From Phycisphaerae bacterium (GTDB taxonomy: Bacteria > Planctomycetota > Phycisphaerae > UBA1845): a stretch of DNA of 32,243 bases. Position numbers and translations under genes: made by a program. Location: assembly GCA_029260025.1 (NCBI GenBank), contig JAJDDZ010000285.1:1-32243 (forward strand), written 5' to 3'. The notes under the pieces are model-generated. The model did no database searches, was not told where the DNA came from, and worked only from the letters and a program-made list of their open reading frames with translations. Below, piece by piece: positions 1-8,832 of the stretch (position 1 is the stretch's first letter; the number at the start of each line of letters is the position of its first letter).

Positions 1-2
1 AC

Positions 3-1682
3 GCTGTCCAACCCGAACTAGACATCAGCGCGGGCAGCGTATTTTGCTGTAACCCGCTAAGCATCGAATTCGCTCCGGAGTTCGCCAATGACCAGACAGA
101 ACGATCCGCATCCAACCACAAATGGGACTTCGGCGACGGACGCACGGCTTCAGAGGAAGCCCCCACCCACACTTTCGCACTAGCAGGAACCTACCACGTC
201 ACCCTTGAGGTAACCATCTCCGCAGGAACAAAGCTCAACGCGACCTCAACACTAACCCTGGGTCGCGAAGGTATCCTCGACAATCGCCAGGACGACGCAG
301 ACGACCTGGGAGGCACCGACGACACAATCTCCCCCGCCATCATTGACGTAATAAACCTCAGCGCAGACGCCGGACCAAACCAAGTCGCCATCATCGGCGA
401 CATCGTTCTACTAAACGCCACCCCAACTGGAAACCACGCCATTGATCAACTCACCTTCCGCTGGCGCCAACTATCAGGACCACAAGCGACACTCACCGGC
501 GAGAACGAACCGCGCGCGACCTTTACAGCACCAGACACCGCCGAACTCGCGCGCGACCTGATCTTCGAGGTAACAATCACAACCGGAGACCTAACAGCAA
601 CAGACACCGTTTCCGTGACAGTCTCCCCCACAGAAGAGGTCGTCGTAGTGCGCGACGACCCAACACTACCCACAGAAGCGGAAGTCGTAGCATCGCTCGC
701 AGCCCTGGCCCCCCTCCAGAAACCACACTTCTCCTTTCCGCTCCCGGACAGAATCCTCGTTAATCCCAACGACCCACTACTCAAAGAGTTGGTTCGCGTA
801 ACCCACGGAGCAAGTGTAAGAGGCGAAAACGTCAAAGAAGCACAACTAAAAACCGCAATCACGGCATGTAGAAACATCAACAGAACAGCACCCGACATCC
901 CCGCCGCAATCGCCATTAACTACTCGCCCTGGCATCGCGTCTTTCCGGCGAACGCTCCCCCAACGGACACAGGCCCCGAGCACGACGGCGAAGTTGTGTT
1001 CTTTAGAGAACGCATGACCTTTATAAGGGACACCGTCGCGTCACTAAATCACTCGCTGGGCGCCGACGTACCCGTGGCCACAATCCTTCTCGATACCGAA
1101 CGTTTTCATATAAAAAACGCCGCCGAGTCCGGCGCAACCGCGTGGAACGACGCCATCACCCAAAAATATGAAGTCATTTTCGACCTCGCGAAAGACATCT
1201 TCCCCGGCGCGACCATCTCCTGGTACGGCCGAGGAATCCAGGAGTCAGACAGCGCAAGCGGCTGGTCACCGTTCCCGTGGTTCACCTTCGACGAACCCGG
1301 CGAAACCTTCGCTTGTTCCCTCTACCGAGTGCCCGAGCTTGGAACAATGAGAGAAACATTCCGCCGTACCCACGACCTCGCATCCTCCGCAGGAAACCCG
1401 ACCGTCATCCCCTGGGTCGCACTGGGAGCCGGCTATAGAAGAGACATCGCCGATTTCCAAAACTGGTTTCAAGACTGGGACTACGACACCGTCTACTCGA
1501 ATCTACTCGGAAGAGAGATAAACAACTGGTGGTACTCGCAGACCCCAGAAAGATTCGCCCCCTACGACGCCGCCGACTTCGTCGTGTTCTACCCATCCCC
1601 TTTCGACCCAGACACACCAGCATGGGGAAAACACTTCGTCGCATACGTCAGAGGATCAAACGAACTCAACGACCTACCGTAA
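3..1682 (+). CDS. PKD-domain protein with unrecognised C-terminal domain (5' end outside the window)
   Basis: The frame is open from base 3 to the TAA ending at 1682 (559 residues visible), so the start lies upstream; a GTG at 615 is only an internal codon. Residues about 15-88 form a PKD-type beta-sandwich with the hallmark WDFGDG and the closing G-TYHVTLEV strand. Residues about 118-208 form a second Ig/PKD-like module (ADAGPNQVAI, then FRWRQLSGP, then TFTAPDT). The last ~330 residues are rich in Trp, Tyr and Asp (for example NYSPWHRVFP, ISWYGRG, WVALGAGY) and resemble a sugar-hydrolase TIM barrel, but no catalytic residues can be assigned. PKD modules usually mean an exported, surface-attached or polymer-binding protein. 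The PKD call is firm; the C-terminal fold is inference. It faces the amidohydrolase operon convergently. Confidence 0.85.
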   Translation, partial: AVQPELDISAGSVFCCNPLSIEFAPEFANDQTERSASNHKWDFGDGRTASEEAPTHTFALAGTYHVTLEVTISAGTKLNATSTLTLGREGILDNRQDDADDLGGTDDTISPAIIDVINLSADAGPNQVAIIGDIVLLNATPTGNHAIDQLTFRWRQLSGPQATLTGENEPRATFTAPDTAELARDLIFEVTITTGDLTATDTVSVTVSPTEEVVVVRDDPTLPTEAEVVASLAALAPLQKPHFSFPLPDRILVNPNDPLLKELVRVTHGASVRGENVKEAQLKTAITACRNINRTAPDIPAAIAINYSPWHRVFPANAPPTDTGPEHDGEVVFFRERMTFIRDTVASLNHSLGADVPVATILLDTERFHIKNAAESGATAWNDAITQKYEVIFDLAKDIFPGATISWYGRGIQESDSASGWSPFPWFTFDEPGETFACSLYRVPELGTMRETFRRTHDLASSAGNPTVIPWVALGAGYRRDIADFQNWFQDWDYDTVYSNLLGREINNWWYSQTPERFAPYDAADFVVFYPSPFDPDTPAWGKHFVAYVRGSNELNDLP

Positions 1683-2063
1683 CGAATCGACGTTTAGCCG
1701 CCCTAACCACCTGATCGCATAAAAACAATCCTTAATAGATCACCCGTCAAGTTATGACCGTAGAGAGCGCGGGAGTTCCGCGCCACCCGAGCCGTACGAA
1801 TCAGCCTGCGCGGACAAAGTAACCAAATGGTGCCTAAAAGATCGACGAGTATCCCAAAATGCCTCGTAAAAACCCCCAGACGCCCAGCGCGAAAGAAAAC
1901 ATACAAACAAACCCATTTACCCCCGACAGCCGCCCCGAAACGAGATTTCGCCTCAGAACAAACCCATCGAAAAGCCATTCCCAGCCCATTGAGGACCCAA
2001 AACGAGCGCGCAAGAACACCAAGATGTCAAGTTAGGGGGCATCAACAAGAAAATGAAAAGACC
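1683..2063. other. Convergent intergenic region, no gene recognised
   Basis: About 380 bases separate the stop codons of two convergent genes. The plus strand is A- and C-rich. A perfect 6-bp hairpin (GCGCGG, loop GAGTT, CCGCGC) lies at 1767-1783 without a T-tract, so it is at most a weak terminator. Short open frames on both strands lack a convincing ribosome binding site or recognisable composition. Confidence 0.5.
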
Positions 2064-3461
2064 CTACTGACCATCACCAAGGCGGCGAGGCCAATAGTCA
2101 TCAGGCGGAGGAGCATCCCGATCCCCGTCGGGGCGGATGTGCGAGAAAAGCGAATCTTTTTTCTTATCGTAAACCAAACGACCGTTCACAACCGTCCAAC
2201 GAACATGCGTCATGTAATGAAGAGGATCACCATCGGTTATCATGAAATTACCATCCTTGCCAATCTCAAGTGACCCAACCCGGTGGTCAATCCCAAGAAT
2301 ACGCGCAGCATCGATCGTAATCGAGCGAAGGGCAGCCTCCTCCGGAAGTCCGCCGCGAACAGCAAACGCAGCCTCCATATTCAGGTGTAACAGATCGCGA
2401 CCGGCAAGTCCCCAAGCGGTAATTGAGGCCGTCGACGGAACGATCGCGATGGATACCCCGTACTTATGCAGCGTCGCCGCATTTTCGATAGAGCGACCCG
2501 TCGGACGATTAAGACGCTCGTCCACGCCCGTATCCGTGCTAAAGATCGGCGGTCGAATCGAAATGATCGCAGACACCCCCGCACGCGCCATCCGACGAGC
2601 GACCGTCCATCCCTCAAGCGCACCGTCGATAACGATGCGAATCCCGTATCGCTCAGCAAGATCGCAAAACTGGTTAATCTCGTGGGCGGTATTAGCAGAA
2701 ACCTTCGCGACCGCCTCATGCTTGAGCAACTTGAAATACGTCTCGAAGTCGCCCTTCAACCATTCCTTGTCAGGTTCTTCCGCTTTCGGATCAGTCTTTT
2801 TCTTCTCGACATGCGACTGCAAGTCGCGCATGTACTGTCGAACCTTTTCAAACCCTTCGCGCACCTTACGTCGCTGTTTGGGATCCGAGGTCGAGTACCG
2901 AAGCCCAACAAAAAGGTCGCGCTTCACAACCATATCTTCTACCGAACCATACGTCAGAGAGACAGCCGTCTCACCCGAAACCGCCGTCGTAATTCCACTA
3001 GCCAGCGCGATCGTCATCCAAAGGGAGTAAACATCCGTCGTCTCTTCAGCCCTTCCGCTGCCAATAATGTTCCCGCCGCGAACGGCAACCAGCCCCGGAT
3101 AAAGATGAAAGCCAGAAGCATCAAGTGTTTCCGCGTCTTCAGGAATAACAACACCATGCCCCATTTCAGCAAGTCGGCCATTCTTTACGAGCACGGTAGC
3201 GTCATAAAGATCGCCACGAGAAAGCGTATGAATCGTCGCGCCAGTAACCGCGAAGTAAACATCCTTCTTCTCTTCCTTCTTGTCTTCGTCGTCTTTCTCC
3301 TCGTCGTCGCCTTTGGAGTCGGGGTCGTCCGTTTTCGTATCGACCGCTTCTTTCTTCTCTTCGGGCTTTGGATCTTCAGCAAAAGCGCGCGACGATGGTA
3401 GCACACAGCACGCCAAGCAAGCGAGAAGACAAAGTTGGATTAGCGATTCAAGTCGTCGCAT
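2064..3461 (-). CDS. Exported amidohydrolase-like pseudoenzyme (operon gene 8, last)
   Basis: 465 residues from the ATG at 3461, which lies one base after the TAA of the preceding gene with GGGGCGAGAG just upstream; a longer in-frame start at 3512 would overlap that gene and precede the signal peptide. Residues 1-28 form a signal peptide (hydrophobic LIQLCLLACLACCVL, then a possible AFA cleavage site). Residues 29-67 are a highly charged Asp/Glu/Lys linker. The amidohydrolase frame follows: a beta domain with VLVKNGRLAEMG, then YPGLVAVRGG at 121-130, where active members have PGxIDAHxH, then SGITTAV and the C-terminal GDPLHYMTHVRWTVVNGRLVYD. No HxH is present, and neither later His ligand is found (VSANTAHEI, VIDGALEG), so metal-dependent hydrolysis is unlikely. 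Fold assignment is firm; loss of catalysis is inferred from missing ligands; the role is unknown. Confidence 0.85.
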   Translation of the reverse strand: MRRLESLIQLCLLACLACCVLPSSRAFAEDPKPEEKKEAVDTKTDDPDSKGDDEEKDDEDKKEEKKDVYFAVTGATIHTLSRGDLYDATVLVKNGRLAEMGHGVVIPEDAETLDASGFHLYPGLVAVRGGNIIGSGRAEETTDVYSLWMTIALASGITTAVSGETAVSLTYGSVEDMVVKRDLFVGLRYSTSDPKQRRKVREGFEKVRQYMRDLQSHVEKKKTDPKAEEPDKEWLKGDFETYFKLLKHEAVAKVSANTAHEINQFCDLAERYGIRIVIDGALEGWTVARRMARAGVSAIISIRPPIFSTDTGVDERLNRPTGRSIENAATLHKYGVSIAIVPSTASITAWGLAGRDLLHLNMEAAFAVRGGLPEEAALRSITIDAARILGIDHRVGSLEIGKDGNFMITDGDPLHYMTHVRWTVVNGRLVYDKKKDSLFSHIRPDGDRDAPPPDDYWPRRLGDGQ

Positions 3462-3462
3462 G

Positions 3463-4818
3463 TTACTCTCGCCCCGCCAGTTTCTTGTCCCGCGCCCAAA
3501 CAATCTCACCAAGAATCATCACCCGAGTAACCTCGCTAAGCGGATCAAGAGGATCGCCATTGAAAAACGCCAGGTCGGCAAATTTGTCCTTCTCAATGGT
3601 CCCGAGCTTATCCTCAAGACCGATCGCCTTGGCTACGTTTTGCGTCAGCGCCTTCAACCCAGCCTCACGCGACAATCCCGTGCGAAGAAGCGATGCGACA
3701 CGACCTCGATACATCAAGAGTTCCTCTCGAGAATCATCCCACGGCATGGCAGCAACGTTGCACCCCCCTTGATCCAAGCGATTCATAAGGTTGTAGCGAA
3801 ACGTCGTATTCGGCATGTAGTGTGTCCACGGACGAAGGACAACCGTCGCCTTCCGCTCTCCGAGTTTTTCGACAGCAAGATGATAGTCGCTCGAACGCGA
3901 GGTCGCGAGATACAGTGTACGAGAAAGGTCTTTGTACTGGTCCATCACCGCGTCAAGGTGCAGCAAGTCGGACGCACGGGTTATCGTGACCGTCATCTGC
4001 CTGCCCTCTTTCTTCTCGATCAAGTCAACAAGTGGCTGATGCTTGGGATCGATCTTGGGAGGCTCAAACTTCTCCGCTTCCTTCTCTTCCTTGGCGTCTT
4101 CGGCATCACTTTCGTCATCCTCATCGGAGTCGCCCTCTTCTCGATAGGACTCGCCGCCCTCATCGTCGTATTCCTCGTCCGAGTCCGCTTCCTCCTCTGC
4201 CGCTTCTTCTTCCGCTTTTTCTTTCTGTTTCTTGTCCCACTCCTCGCGAGCTTTCTTGACCTTCTCTATTTCGTCTTTGGCTTTCTTCAGCGCACCGCCG
4301 AGCATCTTTCGACCACTGCTCCGCCAGTTCGGCGCGACCTGGAGATAGCTGTTGTCATCAAGCAATCGAAAATCATCGGGACCAGCAGTTCGATAGGTAG
4401 CGGCGGTCCCCGGAATGTCCGTACCAGCGGGCACAAGCGCCACAGCGACAAAACCCGCTTCGAGGAGATCGGCGAAATGCATTTGCGAAAGAGAGACTTC
4501 ATCAACAACGCTCTGATCGCCCTGCACACCGGTACGAGTGTACTTATCCAACCCAAACCGCGACCGCGGATGAATCAGACCGGGCATGACCGTTTCGCGC
4601 GGAGCGCGAATCAACTTTGCAGAGGAAGGATATTCAAGGTCGCTGCCAACGGCAGATATTTTTCCGTTTTCGATGACAACGACACCGGGCGAATACTCTT
4701 CACCAGAAACCGTGATGACGCGTCCAGCCTTGATAACAACAAAACCCTCATCGACGCCTCCGAGAACCGGAGAGGACATCACAAGAGCGATCGCAAAGGA
4801 GCAAAGCGTGTATCGCAT
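3463..4818 (-). CDS. Exported amidohydrolase-like pseudoenzyme with acidic insert (operon gene 7)
   Basis: 451 residues from the ATG at 4818, four bases after the TAA of the upstream gene; an in-frame start at 4965 would read through the end of that gene. A short signal peptide (MRYTLCSFAIALVMSSPVLG) is followed by the N-terminal beta domain (VVVIENGKISAVG) and MPGLIHPRSRFG at about 78-89, where Pro and Ser/Arg replace the HxH metal ligands. A coiled, Lys/Glu-rich helix at about 175-200 runs into a nearly pure Asp/Glu stretch at about 198-250. The C-terminal half keeps the barrel pattern (GLSREAGLKALTQNVAKAIG, then FFNGDPLDP and a VMILGEIVWA strand). No Lys/His/Asp ligand set is visible. It starts one gene after the only apparently catalytic paralogue. 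Base use differs from that neighbour although both lie on the same strand. Confidence 0.85.
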   Translation of the reverse strand: MRYTLCSFAIALVMSSPVLGGVDEGFVVIKAGRVITVSGEEYSPGVVVIENGKISAVGSDLEYPSSAKLIRAPRETVMPGLIHPRSRFGLDKYTRTGVQGDQSVVDEVSLSQMHFADLLEAGFVAVALVPAGTDIPGTAATYRTAGPDDFRLLDDNSYLQVAPNWRSSGRKMLGGALKKAKDEIEKVKKAREEWDKKQKEKAEEEAAEEEADSDEEYDDEGGESYREEGDSDEDDESDAEDAKEEKEAEKFEPPKIDPKHQPLVDLIEKKEGRQMTVTITRASDLLHLDAVMDQYKDLSRTLYLATSRSSDYHLAVEKLGERKATVVLRPWTHYMPNTTFRYNLMNRLDQGGCNVAAMPWDDSREELLMYRGRVASLLRTGLSREAGLKALTQNVAKAIGLEDKLGTIEKDKFADLAFFNGDPLDPLSEVTRVMILGEIVWARDKKLAGRE

Positions 4819-4822
4819 GGTT

Positions 4823-6064
4823 TTAGAACCGCCTCTTAACTTTGGCATCGTATGCGACCTTTCCCCGAATGACGGTGATTTCGCACGAGGACCGAGGGTC
4901 CAGCGGGTCGCCCGTCCAGATTCCGAAGTCAGCAGACTTACCCGGTTCGATCGAACCGACTTCACTGTCGATCATCAGCGCTTCAGCTGGGATCTTTGTC
5001 ACGCCCTTAAGCGCTTCGTAGGGAGTCCATCCGTACCAGCACGCCATGGCACCTTGGTAGCTAAGCTCCGCCTGGGGTACGACTGGGGCATCGGTATTGC
5101 AGCCGAGTTTTTTCTGACCGCTCTGCCACCATCTGGCGCAGTTTCCGTGCATCTTGCGCTGCGACCTGTCGAACCAATACTGTCGTGGTCCGTTAATCGT
5201 GTAAACGTCACTGCCCTTCAAGATCGCGGTTGTCTTGAATCCGTCGAACGTACCGTGGTCGATGATGGTTCGAATTTTGAGCTTCTTTGCGAGCATGTCC
5301 ACGGTCGTCATGACAACTTGATAGGCCTGCGTATGCACGGACGCGGGGAACTTTCGCTGAAAGAGGCCGCGAAAACCTTCGAAGATTGGATCAAACAATG
5401 GTGCATTGGCCACCTTTTTTTCCTCGAACGCGACCCACTTCTTGTGGTACCCGAGCGCCTTCTCCAGGGTCTGCCGGGTGTTATAGTTCATATAGCTTCG
5501 TCCGACGCCGTACCAGTACCACTCGGGGTTTCCAGCTTGGGCGATTTTCAGCGAGCCGGGCGCACGCATAACGACTTCATCAACGGTTCGCCCGGCGGTC
5601 TTGGTGATCGTGCCGAACCCGCTCATGTTTGTTCCGCTACCGGGAATCAATAGCACGGAGGTCACCCCGCCCGCTCTCGCTTGTTTGATGAGTTCGTTGT
5701 CGGGGACGATGGTCTCAAGCGTGCGAAGACCGGGGTTACTCAGATAAACCATGTCGTTGAGATCCGCCAAACTACCAGCGGTATGGTTGTGAGCATCGAC
5801 CAATCCGGGGACGACCCATTTATCGCTCGCGTCGATGACGCTGTAACCATCAGGGATCGGTGTCTTACCTTGCTGACCCAGTCCTTTGACGAGGCCGTCC
5901 TCGACGAAGACGATCGCGTTGTTGTAGACCGCGTCCTCACCGTTCATCGTGATGACTTTACCCGCTTTGATCGCGAGGCCACCGGCTTGCACGCTGTAAA
6001 TGCACCCTGCGAACGCGATACACGTCGCAGCAAGTCGAACATGTTTCCTACGTGTCGTAATCAT
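4823..6064 (-). CDS. Exported metal-dependent amidohydrolase, the only member with a complete active site (operon gene 6)
   Basis: 413 residues; the ATG at 6064 overlaps the TGA of the upstream gene (ATGA). A signal peptide covers about residues 1-27 (ends SVQAGG). The amidohydrolase superfamily hydrolyses amide or ester bonds with one or two divalent metals in a TIM barrel. Here all six classical ligands can be placed: H92 and H94 in VPGLVDAHNH, a candidate carboxylated Lys at K173 (GSLKIAQAGNP), H244 (ASVHTQAY), H270 (IIDHGTFDG) and D325 (GCNTDAPVVP). The C-terminal strand reads ADFGIWTGDPLDPR. COG1228-type imidazolonepropionase-like hydrolases and prolidase-like peptidases share this pattern; the substrate cannot be told. 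The export signal argues for a periplasmic substrate, such as a peptide or cyclic amide. By position it would supply the chemistry for a gene set that is otherwise without metal ligands. Confidence 0.9.
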   Translation of the reverse strand: MITTRRKHVRLAATCIAFAGCIYSVQAGGLAIKAGKVITMNGEDAVYNNAIVFVEDGLVKGLGQQGKTPIPDGYSVIDASDKWVVPGLVDAHNHTAGSLADLNDMVYLSNPGLRTLETIVPDNELIKQARAGGVTSVLLIPGSGTNMSGFGTITKTAGRTVDEVVMRAPGSLKIAQAGNPEWYWYGVGRSYMNYNTRQTLEKALGYHKKWVAFEEKKVANAPLFDPIFEGFRGLFQRKFPASVHTQAYQVVMTTVDMLAKKLKIRTIIDHGTFDGFKTTAILKGSDVYTINGPRQYWFDRSQRKMHGNCARWWQSGQKKLGCNTDAPVVPQAELSYQGAMACWYGWTPYEALKGVTKIPAEALMIDSEVGSIEPGKSADFGIWTGDPLDPRSSCEITVIRGKVAYDAKVKRRF

Positions 6065-8832
6065 TCGACTTCCTCTCCACCGACGAGCACTCGTTTGACG
6101 CGCGTCCGAGCTTCAAACGGATGGCCATCAAAAATCACGAGGTCGCCATGGCAGCCTTTTTTCAGCGAGCCGATCTCATCTTCGAGTTTGAACATCTTGC
6201 TTGGGCGTGTCGTGAAAGCAGAGAGGGCAGCGTCGGGCGACATCCCGCGTTGGACGGCGTGCAGTCCGAGATTGCGAAGGGATCTTGCGCCGTCCTCGGC
6301 GTCGCTTTGAAAAGCAACCGAAACGCCCTTTCGAGAAAGGTCGTCCGCCTGATGATACGGTGTATGGTTCAACCATCTAACGATCTTCGTTGGAACGACA
6401 ACGCCAATCGCCAACTCTATGAGTTTTTCGAAGTGGACAGCTGCCCCTTCTGCGTCGAGCAGAACGATTCCGACTTCAAACTCGCTGGCGAGCTTGAGAA
6501 CTTGTGCGATCTGCTGTTGATTCGAGGCTGCGATCAGCAGCGGAATCTTCTTTTCCAGGGCGGCGCGAATCGGTTCGAGACCGTCGTCCGTCTTCGGCGG
6601 AAGCGGGCGACCATCTTTGCCTCGCTTGCGACTCTTGACGACTTTGAACTGAACATCTTCCTTGTCGGTTCGAGTTGCATCGAGATCAATCACGATGTCT
6701 GATATCTTCAGCTCTCCGACGAGGTGGTCGGGTTCGGTCAAATCTGCTTCAATTGCGGGCGGACCAAACGGGGTCTCGACATCGATTTGCCCGGAGACAT
6801 GTTTCCCGTCGAACGTCGCGGTCACTTTCGCTTCGTCGGGTTGCCCTGGGATTCGGATTCGGCCTTCGATATCTGCGCCGTCGAGCTTCAAGAGCATCTT
6901 GGCTTGTTGCGGTTCGGGAATCGGACCGCCGGAGATTGTTACCTCCCATGTGCCGGTGATGGGATCTTCTTCTTGTGCTTCCTCGTCAAGGGCGTCGCCG
7001 TTCTTCTTGATCTCGATCTTCTCGCCTTTGGCTTTCTTTTCTTTCCACTCGGCGAGTTCCTTTTCGTACTTCTGCCACTTCTCCAAGTATTTCTTTCCTG
7101 CTTCGAGTCGCGGCTTGAGTTTTCCCAAGACTCCAGCGGGGTCGCCCTTTCGTACGTCGAAGTAGACGCTTGCGGCGTTTCGGACGAGCCGTTTGTCGCG
7201 TGTTGTTCCCGCTGTCTTGATGGCTGCGATTTGCGAACCTTGAGGGGAAGCGGCGTATGGGGCTGTTAGTACCGTAGTCACGCCCGACATTGCGACACGA
7301 TGTTCGCTTACGTCGGGGACGCCGACCATTGATGCCAGAGAGAGGTTTGGATTTAGCGAGCTGGTATCGCCATCTAGTCCGAGGTGACCGAAGGCGTCAA
7401 TGAATCCGGGCGTCACGAACGAGTTAGCACCAGCATCGATATAGTCTGCGAAACGCGGACGTGGGACGCTCGTGCCAACGGCGGAGATTCTTCCTTTTTC
7501 GATGAGGACCGACCCGTCCTCGATACGAGTATTCTCGTCGATCCAGATTGTTCCCGCGTGAACAACGACGGCGTCAACGTATGGCGCTTCGAACGCAACT
7601 AGACCTCCGACGTACACGCGTTTGACATGCGATGATGTTTCAAGGGGTGGCCCGCTCATAATGACGAGGTCTGCTTGTTTGCCTCGCTCGATGCTGCCAG
7701 TTCGATCGTCGATGCCAAGAATCTCGGCCGGAATACGGGTGATGGCAGCGAGCGTTTCCGCTTCGGTGAGTCCGGCACGCATAGCTGTCGCTGCAGAGAG
7801 ACGGAGTTGATCGACTCTCGCTCCCGCTGGTGGAGCGAGGGCGATTGTCGCGCCGCGGAGTTTCTTGAGCGCTTGAATGTCGCGATCGACGACATCGGGA
7901 TCGGGGCCTAGATCGTTTGAGATTGCGTCGAGCGGTTCGCCCATTACGAAAACCAGCGGCACATGTGCCTCGGCGATTTCTTGGGCGGTGATGTCCGCTT
8001 GTGCTCCGCCGACGAGGTACCCGCTGCGCTTGTGATTGTAAAGAAAACGGACGGCGCCAGTGATGTCGACCGATCGGTCAACGTGGATTCGCAGCGGGGC
8101 GTTGTTTCTCCACGCATTGGTTAGTGCGGCTGGGTGTAACCCCGACTTTGTTCCACTTTCTGCAACGCGAAGTGCTTCTTCAAGCGCAACGAATTGTCCT
8201 AGTCTTGAATCGGGTCGCTGCCGAACGCCCGGCGGGATCGCCACGTCCGAAGAAGCGGGGGTTTGGTAGGTTACGTCGTTGGGTGGGCCGTAGGCGGACT
8301 CGTTGAAGTTGATCGTGAGGTCCGAACGCTCATTCAGGATGCGCGACATCGGCGACCCGCCGAGTCGAACGATGGCCCCTTGGCCTGTTAGCAGTCGATG
8401 CGATCCGGGATCGAGATGAACGGTCGTGACGCCCTCAGCCAATGCTTCTTGAAAATCGCCGTAGTTATCGAACGCATCGAGCGCCAGGTACCCGGCGGCG
8501 ACCGACTCATCGCCTGCGTGCTTGGGGGTCATCGAATTCGCCGCGGCGATGAAACCCGGTACGACGTGGGCATCTTTGAGGTTGATCACTTTGAGGTCGG
8601 GTGGAATCGCCAAGTCTTTGCCAACTGCGACGACCAATCCATCGCGGACGATGACCATACCAGGTTCAAAGACTTCTGATGATTCTTTCGCTACGGGATA
8701 GACGCGTTTTGCTTTAATGACGAACGAATCTCCGTCGGCGAGGGTCGGCGTCGTTCCAAGCGCAAGCGCCGTGAGCGCAAGGGCGAAGGCCCTTGTCTTG
8801 AGGCGGCGTAGTTTCACGGTGGGAGAGATCAT
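6061..8832 (-). CDS. Exported double-domain amidohydrolase-like protein with inserted beta domain (operon gene 5)
   Basis: 923 residues, about twice the usual family length; the ATG at 8832 overlaps the upstream TGA (ATGA). A signal peptide covers about 1-32 (ALALTALALGTTPTLA). Domain 1 (about 36-415) starts IVRDGLVVAVG, has VPGFIAAANS instead of PGxIDAHxH, and ends ADLVIMSGPPLE plus VKRVYVGG. Domain 2 (about 421-923) restarts with VLIEKGRISAVG, has TPGFIDAFGHLG, and ends GDLVIFDGHPFEARTRVKRV. Domain 2 contains a Lys/Glu-rich helix (about 575-610) and then, at about 625-722, a beta-rich insert opening ITGTWEVTISGG with alternating GRIRIPG, GKHVSGQIDVETPFG and LVGELKI strands, resembling lipocalin-like or calycin beta-barrels. 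Neither barrel has the full metal-ligand set. The fusion probably arose by joining two neighbouring paralogues. Confidence 0.87.
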   Translation of the reverse strand: MISPTVKLRRLKTRAFALALTALALGTTPTLADGDSFVIKAKRVYPVAKESSEVFEPGMVIVRDGLVVAVGKDLAIPPDLKVINLKDAHVVPGFIAAANSMTPKHAGDESVAAGYLALDAFDNYGDFQEALAEGVTTVHLDPGSHRLLTGQGAIVRLGGSPMSRILNERSDLTINFNESAYGPPNDVTYQTPASSDVAIPPGVRQRPDSRLGQFVALEEALRVAESGTKSGLHPAALTNAWRNNAPLRIHVDRSVDITGAVRFLYNHKRSGYLVGGAQADITAQEIAEAHVPLVFVMGEPLDAISNDLGPDPDVVDRDIQALKKLRGATIALAPPAGARVDQLRLSAATAMRAGLTEAETLAAITRIPAEILGIDDRTGSIERGKQADLVIMSGPPLETSSHVKRVYVGGLVAFEAPYVDAVVVHAGTIWIDENTRIEDGSVLIEKGRISAVGTSVPRPRFADYIDAGANSFVTPGFIDAFGHLGLDGDTSSLNPNLSLASMVGVPDVSEHRVAMSGVTTVLTAPYAASPQGSQIAAIKTAGTTRDKRLVRNAASVYFDVRKGDPAGVLGKLKPRLEAGKKYLEKWQKYEKELAEWKEKKAKGEKIEIKKNGDALDEEAQEEDPITGTWEVTISGGPIPEPQQAKMLLKLDGADIEGRIRIPGQPDEAKVTATFDGKHVSGQIDVETPFGPPAIEADLTEPDHLVGELKISDIVIDLDATRTDKEDVQFKVVKSRKRGKDGRPLPPKTDDGLEPIRAALEKKIPLLIAASNQQQIAQVLKLASEFEVGIVLLDAEGAAVHFEKLIELAIGVVVPTKIVRWLNHTPYHQADDLSRKGVSVAFQSDAEDGARSLRNLGLHAVQRGMSPDAALSAFTTRPSKMFKLEDEIGSLKKGCHGDLVIFDGHPFEARTRVKRVLVGGEEVE

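Noticed and set aside
1827-2273. Plus-strand frame of 148 residues in the convergent gap
   Set aside because: Lys/Arg/Pro/Thr-rich translation reflecting A/C-rich DNA, runs into the 3' end of a real gene, no start signal.
2242-3401. Overlapping plus-strand frames of 262 and 311 residues
   Set aside because: Antisense shadows of the last amidohydrolase gene; Arg-rich, no ribosome binding site, no family.
3280-4839. Long plus-strand frame (519 residues) antisense to two amidohydrolase genes
   Set aside because: It mirrors genes with signal peptides, family motifs and good start sites, and its translation is Arg/Ser/Phe-rich low complexity with no motif.
4586-5653. Plus-strand frame of 355 residues
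   Set aside because: Spans the junction of two real minus-strand genes in antisense; no recognisable protein features.
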